From positions 67,282 through 131,281 of the forward strand of contig UQFH01000006.1 in assembly GCA_900540185.1 (NCBI GenBank): a DNA stretch of 64,000 bases, read 5' to 3'. Under the pieces are notes generated by a model. That model was not told the origin of the DNA, made no database searches, and saw only the letters and a program-made list of their open reading frames with translations. Below, in pieces: positions 43,833 to 52,049 of this stretch. Position numbers and translations under genes: made by a program. Position 1 is the stretch's first letter. Every line of letters begins with the position of its first letter. This DNA is from an uncultured Eubacteriales bacterium (lineage in GTDB: Bacteria; Bacillota; Clostridia; Tissierellales; Peptoniphilaceae).

Positions 43833-44363
43833 ATGACAAAATTGACATTTAGAGACTTGGTCCAAAAAAGATATTCTTGCAGAGATTTTTTGGATACTGA
43901 AATTGATAAAAATATTTTAGAAGAAATTGCTGACGCAGCACGACTACAACCTTCTGCCGTCAACTCACAACAATAAGAGATACATATTTGCACTAAAAAT
44001 GCGGCAAGACGTGTTTCAAAAGCGAGAGGTATGTACAACGGGTTCATAGATAATGTGCCTGCTTTTATTGTTATCACTGAAGACAGAAGAAATATTGCAT
44101 TAAAAGCTATAAATCTCGCCCAATATAACGATTGGGTGCCGATAGATATAGGAATCGCCGTTTCCGCGATTTGTTACAGAGCTCTTGAGCTCGGAATTTC
44201 GAGTTGCATTCTCGGGCTCTACAAAGAAAAAGAGATTCAGGAAATTATCGGCGACAAAAACAAAGTTGCAATTGTAATCGCGCTGGGTTATCAAAAGGAG
44301 GAAAAAGATAGACCGAAAAAACGTCGCAGCTTCGACGAAATTTGTGTCTATCACGAAGAATAA
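43833..44363 (+). pseudogene. nitroreductase family protein, interrupted by one in-frame stop
   Basis: A 176-codon frame with a good GGAGG site and nitroreductase features: FRDLVQKRYSCRDFLDTEID and LQPSAVNSQQ at the N-terminus, and downstream GIAVSAICYRALELGISSC and VAIVIALGYQKEEK. Codon 48 (43974-43976) is TAA, at the place where relatives usually have Trp in a SQPW motif. The frame is the same before and after, with no indel. Function would be FMN-dependent NAD(P)H oxidation of nitro or quinone compounds. Either a recently inactivated gene or a sequencing error. ABC exporter genes follow after 15 bases. Confidence 0.85.
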
Positions 44364-44378
44364 CTTACGCGAGGTTTT

Positions 44379-46106
44379 ATGAAAAACATAAAAAAATACT
44401 ATAACTTAATCAAAAAATACAGATATGCCCTCTTCTTTGCGCTCATTCTGAACATTTTGTCGTCTTATGGCTCAATTGTTCTTCCGAAGCTCATCGGAGA
44501 GATGGCGGACTTTGTAAAAAGCGGAACTTTGACAAAGGAGATTCTAATAAAAGATATATACATCCTCTCATTCATGTCGATATTTATCTATATTTCGAAT
44601 GCAATATGGAATTATATAATCTTCAGAAACTACTACTATGTAAGCGCAAATCTCAAAAAAATGATTTTGAGTAAATCGCTTCTTCAAAGTCCGGTTTTTT
44701 TCAAAAGAAATACAATAAGCGAAATAATAAACAAGGCGACATCGGACACAATGCGCGTTGCGGATGTCGTCGGCTACGGATTTATGACCATCGTAGACGG
44801 TGCGATATTTCCGATATTGATTTTTATCTATATGGCGAAAATTTCAACTCTTTTGGCGCTCATTTCAATGGTTGCGCTCCCTGTTATGGTCTTTATAATC
44901 ACAAAGATTTCAACGAGATATGACCCGACCTACGAAGCATATCAAAAGAGTTTGGACACTTTGAACCAAAAGACAATCGAGGATATGAGTGCGATAAAAG
45001 TAATCAAAGCATTCGTTGTCGGCAAAGTGAAGAAAGAGGATTATCTCAAATCTGTCGACGACAATTTGGCAAAAGACCTTCGACTCACAAAGCTCACAGC
45101 ACTCTATATGCCAGTCACGGAAATAGGAATCGGATTTTTCTCAATCATCGCTTTCATTGTCGGAGCATCGCTCATAAAGCACGGAAATCTTTCATACGGT
45201 CAACTTGTAACCTTCTCACTCTATCTATACTTTCTCGAATGGCCTGCATTCGCGCTTTCGGATTTGATAGTTGTATTAAAAGAAGGAAATACATCTCTGA
45301 GAAGAATCGGCGAAATAATAGACTATGACGACGACTTCAAAGAATACAATGGTGATAATAAAATCGAATCAATAGATAAAATCGAAATGAATAATGTGTA
45401 TTTCTCATATCCGGGAAATGACAGCTTTGGATTAAAAAATATAAATCTTTCATTTCAAAAAGGCAAGAGATATGGAATTGTCGGAAAAACCGGAAGCGGC
45501 AAGACGAGTTTGTTGCGTATTCTAATAAATGAATATCCGGATTTTCATGGAGATTTTAAAATAAACGGCTCGGACATCAAGGAAATTTCTCTCGACGGTT
45601 TAAAGAAAAACATCGGTTATGTCCCGCAAGAGCATTTTCTCTACTCGAAAACTATAAAAGAAAATATCGCTTTCTACAGAGAGGCGACCGATGCAGAAGT
45701 GAAAAATGCGATAAAAGTTTCCGACTTTGAAAAGGACATCGGCTCCCTTCCCCTCGGAGTGCACACACTCTCGGGCGAGATGGGCGTTTCCCTCTCGGGC
45801 GGACAAAAGCAACGCGTCAGTTTGTCACGTGCCGTTTTAAAAGACGTCGACATGCTTGTGCTTGACGACGTGCTTTCTGCGGTCGACAACAAGACCGAGC
45901 AAAATATTTTGGAGAATTTGAAAAAACTTATGGGCGACAAAATCGTCGTCATGTCGAGCCACAAAATAAGTGCAATAAAAGACTGCGACGAAATCATCGT
46001 GCTTGACGACGGAGCAATTTCCGAACTCGGAACTTATGACGAGCTCCTCGAAAATAAAGGCTGGTTCTATGAACAAGCCATGATTCAGGAGGTCAGCCAT
46101 GAGTAA
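44379..46106 (+). CDS. heterodimeric ABC exporter subunit with degenerate catalytic site
   Basis: A 575-residue half-transporter: six membrane spans in about 1-310, then the ATPase. Walker A GIVGKTGSGKTSLL near 365-378, Q-loop YVPQEHFLYS, signature LSGGQKQRVSLSRA, Walker B LVLDDVLSAVD. The catalytic Glu after Walker B is Asp here, as in the non-hydrolysing subunit of heterodimeric exporters such as LmrC/BmrC and TM287. Its intact LSGGQ signature serves the active site of the partner. It overlaps the partner gene by 8 bases. Likely a multidrug or lipid exporter; substrate unknown. Confidence 0.92.
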   Translation: MKNIKKYYNLIKKYRYALFFALILNILSSYGSIVLPKLIGEMADFVKSGTLTKEILIKDIYILSFMSIFIYISNAIWNYIIFRNYYYVSANLKKMILSKSLLQSPVFFKRNTISEIINKATSDTMRVADVVGYGFMTIVDGAIFPILIFIYMAKISTLLALISMVALPVMVFIITKISTRYDPTYEAYQKSLDTLNQKTIEDMSAIKVIKAFVVGKVKKEDYLKSVDDNLAKDLRLTKLTALYMPVTEIGIGFFSIIAFIVGASLIKHGNLSYGQLVTFSLYLYFLEWPAFALSDLIVVLKEGNTSLRRIGEIIDYDDDFKEYNGDNKIESIDKIEMNNVYFSYPGNDSFGLKNINLSFQKGKRYGIVGKTGSGKTSLLRILINEYPDFHGDFKINGSDIKEISLDGLKKNIGYVPQEHFLYSKTIKENIAFYREATDAEVKNAIKVSDFEKDIGSLPLGVHTLSGEMGVSLSGGQKQRVSLSRAVLKDVDMLVLDDVLSAVDNKTEQNILENLKKLMGDKIVVMSSHKISAIKDCDEIIVLDDGAISELGTYDELLENKGWFYEQAMIQEVSHE

Positions 46107-47880
46107 ACTTTATAACGAAAAAACATTTAGAAAAGGTACACTGAAACTCATTTACAGAACATTTAAATCGGTCAAGTGGTCGCTCATGTTGGGCGTTGTT
46201 CTCTCAATCGGAACTACGGCTCTGACACTTGTCACTCCGCTCTTTTTGCAAAAATTAATCGACAAGGAAATCGACGCGACAGTCGGAATAAAAGATTCGA
46301 AAAGCTTTTTCACAACTGCGGTAATATATCTTTTGATGATACTCTTGAGCAATATAATCAGCTTTTTGAAACAATATCAACTCAAAAGAACTTCTAACAA
46401 AGCGAGCCATTTCTTGAGACGCGATCTATACGACCACGCTCTCAATCTTCCGCTCTCGTTCTTCGACAGAACGCCCGTCGGAAAAATAAGCGGACGTATT
46501 GTCGGAGACGTCGAAGAGATAAAAAATATGTTCTTTCTCGGATTTGACGGAATGTTCTCCGCAATCTCATTCATACTCGCCTCGATAATTTATGTGCTGA
46601 CAATCGACTATAGAGCGGCGCTTATCTTGACACTGCCTATTCCGATTTTAATTCTTCTTATTTATGTCTACAACAAATTCAGCGCAAAATACAATATCGA
46701 ATATCGAAAAGGCGAATCAAAAATCGTTGCGGACCTGAACGAACATCTTCACGGCTCGGATTTAATCCGTGCGTACGGAGTTTCGGACGGCGTGAACGAA
46801 GAATTTTCAAAGCTCAATCAAAAGCAATATAAAATCGGAACGAGAATGGAAATGTTTGACTCCTTCTTTTCGTTCAACATCTCAAACCTGCTTTCAAACA
46901 TCTCTACTCTGTTAATCTTAATCATTTCCGGATATTCGTTTTTAAATGGTACAAATACTATTTCAATCGGATTTATGGTCGTTCTATTGAACTACAACGG
47001 AAAAATTTACGATATGATTCAGGGAGTTTTGAGACGAATAAACGTCATTGAAAAGGCGCTCGCTTCGAGTCACCACTTGGTTGAATTTATGGAAGAAGAG
47101 CATGAACTTGACGGCGAATTTGAAATTGACGACATAAAGGGCGACGTCGAACTTAAAGACATTTCGTTTTCATATATCAAGGACAATCCTGTCCTACACA
47201 ATATCGACATAAGCGCACCGCACGGTTCAAAAACCGCAATCGTCGGCGACACCGGCTCGGGCAAGAGCTCGATTATAAACCTTATATTCCGCTTCTATAA
47301 CCCTGATAGCGGCGTCATCTCGATTGACGATACTGATATATCAAAACTGTCAAAAGAATCTTTTAGAAAGGAAATGGCGCTTGTTCTACAAGACCCTTTT
47401 ATCTTCAACGACACTCTAAGAAACAATGTCACACTCGGCGAAAAGTTTACAGACGATGAAATAATAAATGCGATGAATCTTGCGGGTGGTGAAATGATTC
47501 TAAAACGATTAAGAAAAGGTCTCGACACCCACTTAAACGGTGAAGGCGTCGGACTCTCCCTCGGAGAAAAACAAATCGTAACATTCGCACGCACAATCAT
47601 TCGTGACCCGAAAATATTGGTGCTCGACGAAGCTACCGCATCAATCGACACCGAAACCGAAAAACATATTGAAGAAGGACTCAACCACCTTATGGAAGGA
47701 AGAACTTCATTCATCATCGCACATAGACTCTCAACTATAAGAAACTGCGACAATATAATTGTTCTTGAAAAAGGAAGAATTATAGAGGCGGGAACACACG
47801 ATGAACTAATGGATAAAAAAGGAAAATACTTCTCTCTTGCAACAAAAGAGGAAGAAACCGAAAAAGAACCTGAGAATTAA
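46099..47880 (+). CDS. heterodimeric ABC exporter subunit with canonical catalytic site
   Basis: A 593-residue half-transporter: six spans in about 1-340, then the ATPase with Walker A AIVGDTGSGKSSII, Q-loop LVLQDPFIFND, signature LSLGEKQIVTFARTI and Walker B ILVLDEATASID. Here the catalytic Glu is present but the signature is LSLGE rather than LSGGQ. The pattern is complementary to the upstream subunit, giving one good and one degenerate ATP site in the heterodimer, as in LmrD/BmrD and TM288. The last codons form part of the terminator hairpin. Confidence 0.93.
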   Translation: MSKLYNEKTFRKGTLKLIYRTFKSVKWSLMLGVVLSIGTTALTLVTPLFLQKLIDKEIDATVGIKDSKSFFTTAVIYLLMILLSNIISFLKQYQLKRTSNKASHFLRRDLYDHALNLPLSFFDRTPVGKISGRIVGDVEEIKNMFFLGFDGMFSAISFILASIIYVLTIDYRAALILTLPIPILILLIYVYNKFSAKYNIEYRKGESKIVADLNEHLHGSDLIRAYGVSDGVNEEFSKLNQKQYKIGTRMEMFDSFFSFNISNLLSNISTLLILIISGYSFLNGTNTISIGFMVVLLNYNGKIYDMIQGVLRRINVIEKALASSHHLVEFMEEEHELDGEFEIDDIKGDVELKDISFSYIKDNPVLHNIDISAPHGSKTAIVGDTGSGKSSIINLIFRFYNPDSGVISIDDTDISKLSKESFRKEMALVLQDPFIFNDTLRNNVTLGEKFTDDEIINAMNLAGGEMILKRLRKGLDTHLNGEGVGLSLGEKQIVTFARTIIRDPKILVLDEATASIDTETEKHIEEGLNHLMEGRTSFIIAHRLSTIRNCDNIIVLEKGRIIEAGTHDELMDKKGKYFSLATKEEETEKEPEN

Positions 47881-47897
47881 ATCTCAGGCTCTTTTTT
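47866..47897 (+). terminator. ABC exporter terminator overlapping its stop codon
   Basis: Arms 47866-47875 and 47882-47891 (nine of ten pairs match) close a loop that contains the TAA stop, followed by TTTTTT. The 5' arm encodes the last residues EPE. Confidence 0.9.
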
Positions 47898-47992
47898 CGT
47901 AATAAAAAATATATTAGGAGTTTAGGTATTTAGGTCAAAATTTACATAGGGAAAATAATTTAAATTTGAACGTATTAAAACTCCAAAAAGTG

Positions 47993-48415
47993 TTACTCCG
48001 CGAGTTTTCTACCGAGAGCGATACATTTTTCTATCGCCTCGTCGTCAGGATTGTCATATGCTGCAAGCGAACCGACAAGACTAATTCCGTCATTTGTACA
48101 TTCTTCAGCCCAATCCACCATCCATTCGCCCGTGTTCCATTCATACGAGCCGAAAATTGCAACCGGTTTTGTTTTTAAAACAGGTTTTGCAGCGTCAAAA
48201 AATGGTCTGAACTCTTCTTCCTCAAGTTCTTCGGCACCCATTGCCGGGCAACCGAGCGCAATTCTGTCAGCCTCCGTCAAATCCTTTGCGTCAAAACCCG
48301 CAGAAAGATTTATAAGCTTTGTCTCTGCTCCCGCTTCGGCAGCACCTTTTTGAATTGCTTCTGCCATCCTTGCGGTGTTTCCTGTTCCCGACCAATAAAT
48401 AATCGTTACTCTCAT
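47993..48415 (-). CDS. flavodoxin (paralogue 1)
   Basis: A 140-residue short-chain flavodoxin starting MRVTIIYWSGTGNTARMAEA at 48415 after AAGGAGG. The FMN phosphate loop is SGTGNT, with later LGCPAMGAEELEE and FGSYEWNTGEWM around the isoalloxazine. It carries electrons at low potential and can replace ferredoxin. About half the residues match the second flavodoxin at 48644-49063, so the pair arose by duplication. A palindrome at the promoter is shared with the second gene, suggesting common control. Confidence 0.93.
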   Translation of the reverse strand: MRVTIIYWSGTGNTARMAEAIQKGAAEAGAETKLINLSAGFDAKDLTEADRIALGCPAMGAEELEEEEFRPFFDAAKPVLKTKPVAIFGSYEWNTGEWMVDWAEECTNDGISLVGSLAAYDNPDDEAIEKCIALGRKLAE

Positions 48416-48434
48416 AATAGCCTCCTTAAACATC

Positions 48435-48464
48435 AGTTAGTCTTTGCTAACTATATTAAGTATA
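48435..48464 (-). promoter_or_regulatory. flavodoxin 1 promoter and AGTTAG-N6-CTAACT operator
   Basis: An extended -10 box (TGCTATACT; hexamer 48459-48464) lies on the minus strand, with a weak -35. The inverted repeat AGTTAG-N6-CTAACT spans 48435-48452, covering the expected transcription start. A bound protein there would repress. Confidence 0.7.
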
Positions 48465-48611
48465 GCATATTTAAAAAAGGTTTTTTATATAATATCGCTT
48501 TCATAAAAATAATTTTATGAAATTTGTATTTAACTGTCAGAAAAAATACAGCACAATTATTTAAAATGCTCTTTATAAAACCCGGCAAAATAAAACTACT
48601 AAATTTTCAAT

Positions 48612-48635
48612 AAAAAAGCACCCCTTTCGGGATGC
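48612..48635 (-). terminator. flavodoxin 2 terminator
   Basis: A 7-bp stem (GCATCCC / GGGGTGC with one wobble), GAAA loop, then six U residues on the minus strand, shortly after the stop at 48644. Confidence 0.88.
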
Positions 48636-48643
48636 CTATAATC

Positions 48644-49063
48644 TTATTTTGCCAATTTTTCTCCGAGTGCCTTGCATTCTTCAATAGCATCGTCGTCCGG
48701 ATTGTCATATGCTTTCAATGCTTCGATAGGATTGATTCCATTTTCTTCCATTTCAGCTTTCCATGTTTCAATCCATTCGCCTTCGTTCCATGCATATGAA
48801 CCGAAAATTGCAACTTTTTTATTTTTTAGTTCATCCATATTGTCTTCGAGATATGGTCTGAATGTTGTGTCTTCTATCTCTTCGTCACCTTTTGCAGGAC
48901 ATCCGAGTGCTACTGCATCTGCGCTTGTGATGTCTTCAGCTGTTGCATCATTTACATCTACCAAATTTGCTTCAGCTCCCGCATTTTCGATGCCTTCAAC
49001 AATGGCATTTGCCATTGCTTCGGTGTTTCCTGTTTCTGTGTAATAAATTACGCTTACTTTCAT
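48644..49063 (-). CDS. flavodoxin (paralogue 2)
   Basis: A 139-residue flavodoxin: FMN loop TETGNTEAMANAI at the N-terminus, LGCPAKGDEEIEDTTF and FGSYAWNEGEWIETW around the ring, and the conserved YDNPDDDAIEECKALGEKLAK end shared with paralogue 1. Likely electron carrier for pyruvate-ferredoxin-type enzymes or Rnf. It is divergently placed from the AraC-type regulator, with the shared palindrome between them. Confidence 0.94.
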   Translation of the reverse strand: MKVSVIYYTETGNTEAMANAIVEGIENAGAEANLVDVNDATAEDITSADAVALGCPAKGDEEIEDTTFRPYLEDNMDELKNKKVAIFGSYAWNEGEWIETWKAEMEENGINPIEALKAYDNPDDDAIEECKALGEKLAK

Positions 49064-49083
49064 AGTTTTCCTCCTTATATATC

Positions 49084-49131
49084 AATGAAATTGTTCATTC
49101 TTATTATATAATAGTTATACCCATTTCGCAA
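49084..49131 (-). promoter_or_regulatory. flavodoxin 2 promoter with a leader palindrome
   Basis: TTGCGA (49126-49131), 17 bases and TATAAT (49103-49108) on the minus strand. A perfect inverted repeat AATGAA-ATTG-TTCATT (49084-49099) lies between the -10 box and the ribosome site; it may be another operator or a small RNA hairpin. Confidence 0.75.
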
Positions 49132-49156
49132 CTCTATAAACATAAAATATTTTTAA

Positions 49157-49203
49157 AGTTAGCCCATCCTAACCTTGAAAAATTTTATCATCTAATATAT
49201 AAT
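49157..49203 (+). promoter_or_regulatory. AraC-gene promoter with shared AGTTAG-N6-CTAACC operator
   Basis: The palindrome at 49157-49174 lies directly upstream of TTGAAA (49175-49180), followed by 17 bases and TATAAT (49198-49203), which would serve the regulator gene at 49238. The same half-sites occur at the flavodoxin 1 promoter. The motif resembles operators of DtxR/IdeR-type repressors but has a wider spacer. Confidence 0.7.
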
Positions 49204-49237
49204 ATAAGTAAGAAAAAAGAAAGGAGGGTTTTATGTT

Positions 49238-49882
49238 ATGAATTATTTGGCAATCAGTCAACTTTTAAGACCTGAGACATATTTCCTGTGCAAAGAAAAG
49301 CTGAACGAGGAATTGTCGAAAATTGACAGCGAAGAAGATTTAAGATTACATATAACGGAATTAAACACTTTCCTTTATACAACTTACATCATTAAATACC
49401 AAAAAAACTACAATCACACATTTATAAACAATAGGGAAAAAATATTAAATGCAAAAGGAGACGAAGCTCTTCGCGAAATTTCAAACGATATTCTCGATTC
49501 TTACAGGGACATATCCGTCGAAGTTCTTCAAAATAATGACGACAAGCTCATAAGAGAGGTCATAAATGAAATAAACGAAAATTATTTCAACAAGGTCACC
49601 TTGAAGCAAATATCCGACAATCACAATGTCACAGAAAACTATTTGTGCAGACTTTTCAGTGAAAAAACAGGTTACAGATTTTGCGAGTATCTGAACTCCT
49701 TGCGCGTAAAAAAAGCGAAGGAAATGCTTATAGAAGGCTCAAAGAGTCTCGACTATATAAGCGATGTGTGCGGCTTCAGCAGCCAATCGCATTTCTCCGT
49801 GACTTTCAAGAAATACTACAATATTTCTCCGGGAAAGTACAAACTCGCAATAAAAAATCAAAAGATGAAGCAAATACTCTAG
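49238..49882 (+). CDS. AraC-family transcriptional regulator
   Basis: A 214-residue regulator. The C-terminal 100 residues hold the double helix-turn-helix of AraC proteins (KQISDNHNVTENYLCRLFSE and YISDVCGFSSQSHFSVTFKK, then YNISPGKYK). The first 110 residues are helical, with no recognisable cupin. Divergent from flavodoxin 2, so it may control one or both flavodoxin genes. AAGGAGG precedes an ATG-TTA-TGA mini-frame at 49233 whose stop overlaps this start (ATGA). The stop overlaps the terminator. Confidence 0.9.
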   Translation: MNYLAISQLLRPETYFLCKEKLNEELSKIDSEEDLRLHITELNTFLYTTYIIKYQKNYNHTFINNREKILNAKGDEALREISNDILDSYRDISVEVLQNNDDKLIREVINEINENYFNKVTLKQISDNHNVTENYLCRLFSEKTGYRFCEYLNSLRVKKAKEMLIEGSKSLDYISDVCGFSSQSHFSVTFKKYYNISPGKYKLAIKNQKMKQIL

Positions 49883-49906
49883 AAGCCCGAAAGGCTTCTT
49901 TTTTTG
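49881..49906 (+). terminator. AraC-gene terminator overlapping its stop codon
   Basis: A 7-bp stem AGAAGCC / GGCTTCT with a small loop, beginning within the TAG stop and followed by a run of T residues. Confidence 0.88.
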
Positions 49907-49930
49907 GATTGTAAATTACATAAACACAAC

Positions 49931-49957
49931 AAAAAAGACCCCACTTATTGTGGAGCC
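49931..49957 (-). terminator. rnf operon terminator
   Basis: An 8-bp stem with two wobble pairs (49950-49957 with 49937-49944), a 5-base loop and six U residues on the minus strand, just after the rnfB stop. Confidence 0.88.
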
Positions 49958-49964
49958 TTTTCTA

Positions 49965-50870
49965 TTAAGCGTTAGTCGTTTCTTCCGCTTTTTCTTCTTT
50001 AGCTTTTTCAGCAGCTTGTTGTGCTTTTTTTGCTTTAAGTGCTTCGATTTCTTCCGGTGTCAAAACTTTCTTCGGTTTTTCCGGACGATCGTCGTGAATT
50101 GTCTTCATCGGGCAATTCTTGACACATGTCTTACAGTCGATACATCCTGAGTAGTCGATGTGAGCCAAGTTGTTTTCGAAGTTGATTGTTTGTTTCGGAC
50201 ATTTCTTTACACAGATTTGACATCCGATACAACCCACTTTACAATTTTCTCTTACAGTCTTGCCCTTGTCTTGTGAAGCACACTTGATAACGGTGTGTCT
50301 GTCATAAGGCATGAGTTCAATAATTTTCTTCGGACAAATCACAACACACTTGTTGCATGCTTTACATTTGTCTTTTATGATGTGAGCAACGCCGTCTACC
50401 ATTTCGATTGCATCGAACGGGCAAACGTCTTTACATGTTCCACATCCCAAACATCCGTATGAGCAGGCTTTGTTTCCGCCGCCGATTTGTGCCATATATC
50501 TACAGTCTTTAATTCCGTAGTAGTTATATTTATCCTTTGCTAAATCGCATGTTCCGTTACATCTTACAACGGCAACTTGTCTTGCAACTTCTCCGGCTTC
50601 AGAGCCCAAAATTGCAGCAACTTTTTGTGCAACGGCATTTCCTCCGATAGGACATGCATTTGTCGGAGCTTTTCCTTCAGCAATTGCGTTTGCAAGTCCT
50701 TCGCATCCCGGAAATCCGCAAGCACCGCAGTTTGCTCCCGGTAAAACTCCGAGAATATTTCCGACGACCGGATTCATTTCAACTGCGAAAACTTTTGATG
50801 CAATAGAGAGCAATACGCCGAACAATAAGCCCAAAACTCCAAGAACTAAAACAGGTTTTAAAATTTCCAT
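49965..50870 (-). CDS. rnfB: Rnf complex subunit RnfB (multi-[4Fe-4S] ferredoxin)
   Basis: A 301-residue iron-sulfur subunit, the likely entry point for electrons from ferredoxin. One N-terminal membrane helix, then the cluster motif NCGACGFPGC with a distal Cys near residue 60, further cysteines around 97-120, and four ferredoxin-type motifs CLGCGTC, CKACNKC, CIGCQIC and CIDCKTC, each followed by a CP. This is the clostridial/acetogen type with extra clusters. A Lys/Ala/Glu-rich tail follows. Last gene of the rnf operon. Confidence 0.96.
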   Translation of the reverse strand: MEILKPVLVLGVLGLLFGVLLSIASKVFAVEMNPVVGNILGVLPGANCGACGFPGCEGLANAIAEGKAPTNACPIGGNAVAQKVAAILGSEAGEVARQVAVVRCNGTCDLAKDKYNYYGIKDCRYMAQIGGGNKACSYGCLGCGTCKDVCPFDAIEMVDGVAHIIKDKCKACNKCVVICPKKIIELMPYDRHTVIKCASQDKGKTVRENCKVGCIGCQICVKKCPKQTINFENNLAHIDYSGCIDCKTCVKNCPMKTIHDDRPEKPKKVLTPEEIEALKAKKAQQAAEKAKEEKAEETTNA

Positions 50871-50880
50871 TATAAACCTC

Positions 50881-51453
50881 CTATACTAATCCTGCAAAGC
50901 CTGTGAAAGCGATACTCATAAGACCTGCAGCGATAAGTGCAAGCGGGAATCCCTTTAGCGGCTTTGGAACGTCGATAAGTTCAAGTCTCTCTCTAAGTGA
51001 ACTGATAAGAATCAGTGCAAGTCCGAAACCGATTGAAGCGCCGAGTGCGTTTGCAACGGTTTTGAAAAGGCTGTAATCATTTTGAATGTTGATGATTGCA
51101 ACACCGAGAACCATACAGTTTGTTGTGATGAGCGGTAAGAAAACACCCATTGCTTGATAAAGTGCAGGTGATAATTTCTTGATAACCATTTCTACAAATT
51201 GTACCAAACTTGCGATGACAAGGATGAATACGATTGTTTGTAGATATTGCAAGTTATATACGTCAAGTATTGCCTTTTGTATTCCCCATGTGATGACCGA
51301 AGCGATTGTAACAACGAATGTTACAGCTGCAGCCATACCTGTTGCGGTTTCAACTTTTGAAGAAACTCCGAGGAACGGACAGATTCCCAAAAATTGACTG
51401 AATACATAGTTATTTACAAATATTGTTGAAATAATAATTTGAAATGCGTTCAT
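50881..51453 (-). CDS. rnfA: Rnf complex membrane subunit RnfA
   Basis: A 190-residue integral membrane subunit with six predicted spans. Conserved start FVNNYVFSQFLGICPFLGVS and later PLITTNCMVLGVA; RnfA and RnfE are inverted-topology homologues that bind a [2Fe-2S] cluster between conserved Cys residues in the membrane. It lies between rnfE (2-base gap) and rnfB. Confidence 0.96.
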   Translation of the reverse strand: MNAFQIIISTIFVNNYVFSQFLGICPFLGVSSKVETATGMAAAVTFVVTIASVITWGIQKAILDVYNLQYLQTIVFILVIASLVQFVEMVIKKLSPALYQAMGVFLPLITTNCMVLGVAIINIQNDYSLFKTVANALGASIGFGLALILISSLRERLELIDVPKPLKGFPLALIAAGLMSIAFTGFAGLV

Positions 51454-51455
51454 AC

Positions 51456-52049
51456 TTATGCCTCTTTCCTTTGTTTAAATGCATTAAGTGCAAATATCAT
51501 AAGTCCCAGAATGATGAATGCTCCCGGTGGCATTGAAAAAAGTTTCATCGGATTGAATCCCGGAAGAACTGTGTATCCCAAAAGTTTTCCCGAGCCGATT
51601 AATTCTCTGAAAAATGCAAGAATTACAATTGCAACCATATATCCGAGTCCGTTTGCGAATCCGTCAACGATTGACGGTAAAGGTGTGTTCTTCGATGCAA
51701 AGCTTTCAGCTCTTGCCAAAATCAAGCAGTTAACAACAATCAAAGGAATAAATAGTCCGAGTGATGCGTAAACTGAAGGAACATAAGCGTTCAAGAACAT
51801 ATCTACGAGTGTAACGAATGTTGCGATAACAACGATATAGATAGGAATTCTGATTTTACTTGGAACAATTTTTCTGATGAGAGAAATTGTTAAGTTGGAA
51901 AGTGTTGTAACAAATATAACAGCAAGTCCCATTGCGATTGCGTTTTGAATATTTATTGAAACAGCAAGAACTGAACATAAACCTATAAGTTGAATAAGAA
52001 CAGGATTATTGTCAATAATGCCGTCTTTGATAATCTTTTTATAATTCAT
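51456..52049 (-). CDS. rnfE: Rnf complex membrane subunit RnfE
   Basis: A 197-residue integral membrane subunit homologous to RnfA, starting MNYKKIIKDGIIDNNPVLIQ at 52049 after AAGGAG; the frame is open for eight codons upstream, inside rnfG. The motifs QLIGLCSVLAV and PLIVVNCLILARAESFA carry the conserved Cys. Overlaps rnfG by 11 bases. Confidence 0.95.
   Translation of the reverse strand: MNYKKIIKDGIIDNNPVLIQLIGLCSVLAVSINIQNAIAMGLAVIFVTTLSNLTISLIRKIVPSKIRIPIYIVVIATFVTLVDMFLNAYVPSVYASLGLFIPLIVVNCLILARAESFASKNTPLPSIVDGFANGLGYMVAIVILAFFRELIGSGKLLGYTVLPGFNPMKLFSMPPGAFIILGLMIFALNAFKQRKEA

Noticed and set aside
43974..43976. Recoded stop codon in the nitroreductase frame
   Set aside because: The codon is TAA, not TGA; no selenocysteine-type hairpin is needed or seen, and the usual residue there is Trp. 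A nonsense mutation is simpler.
47977..48008. Terminator after flavodoxin 1
   Set aside because: AAAACTC / GAGTTTT arms exist, but the loop is 18 bases, the stem AT-rich and the U-run only four; too weak to call.
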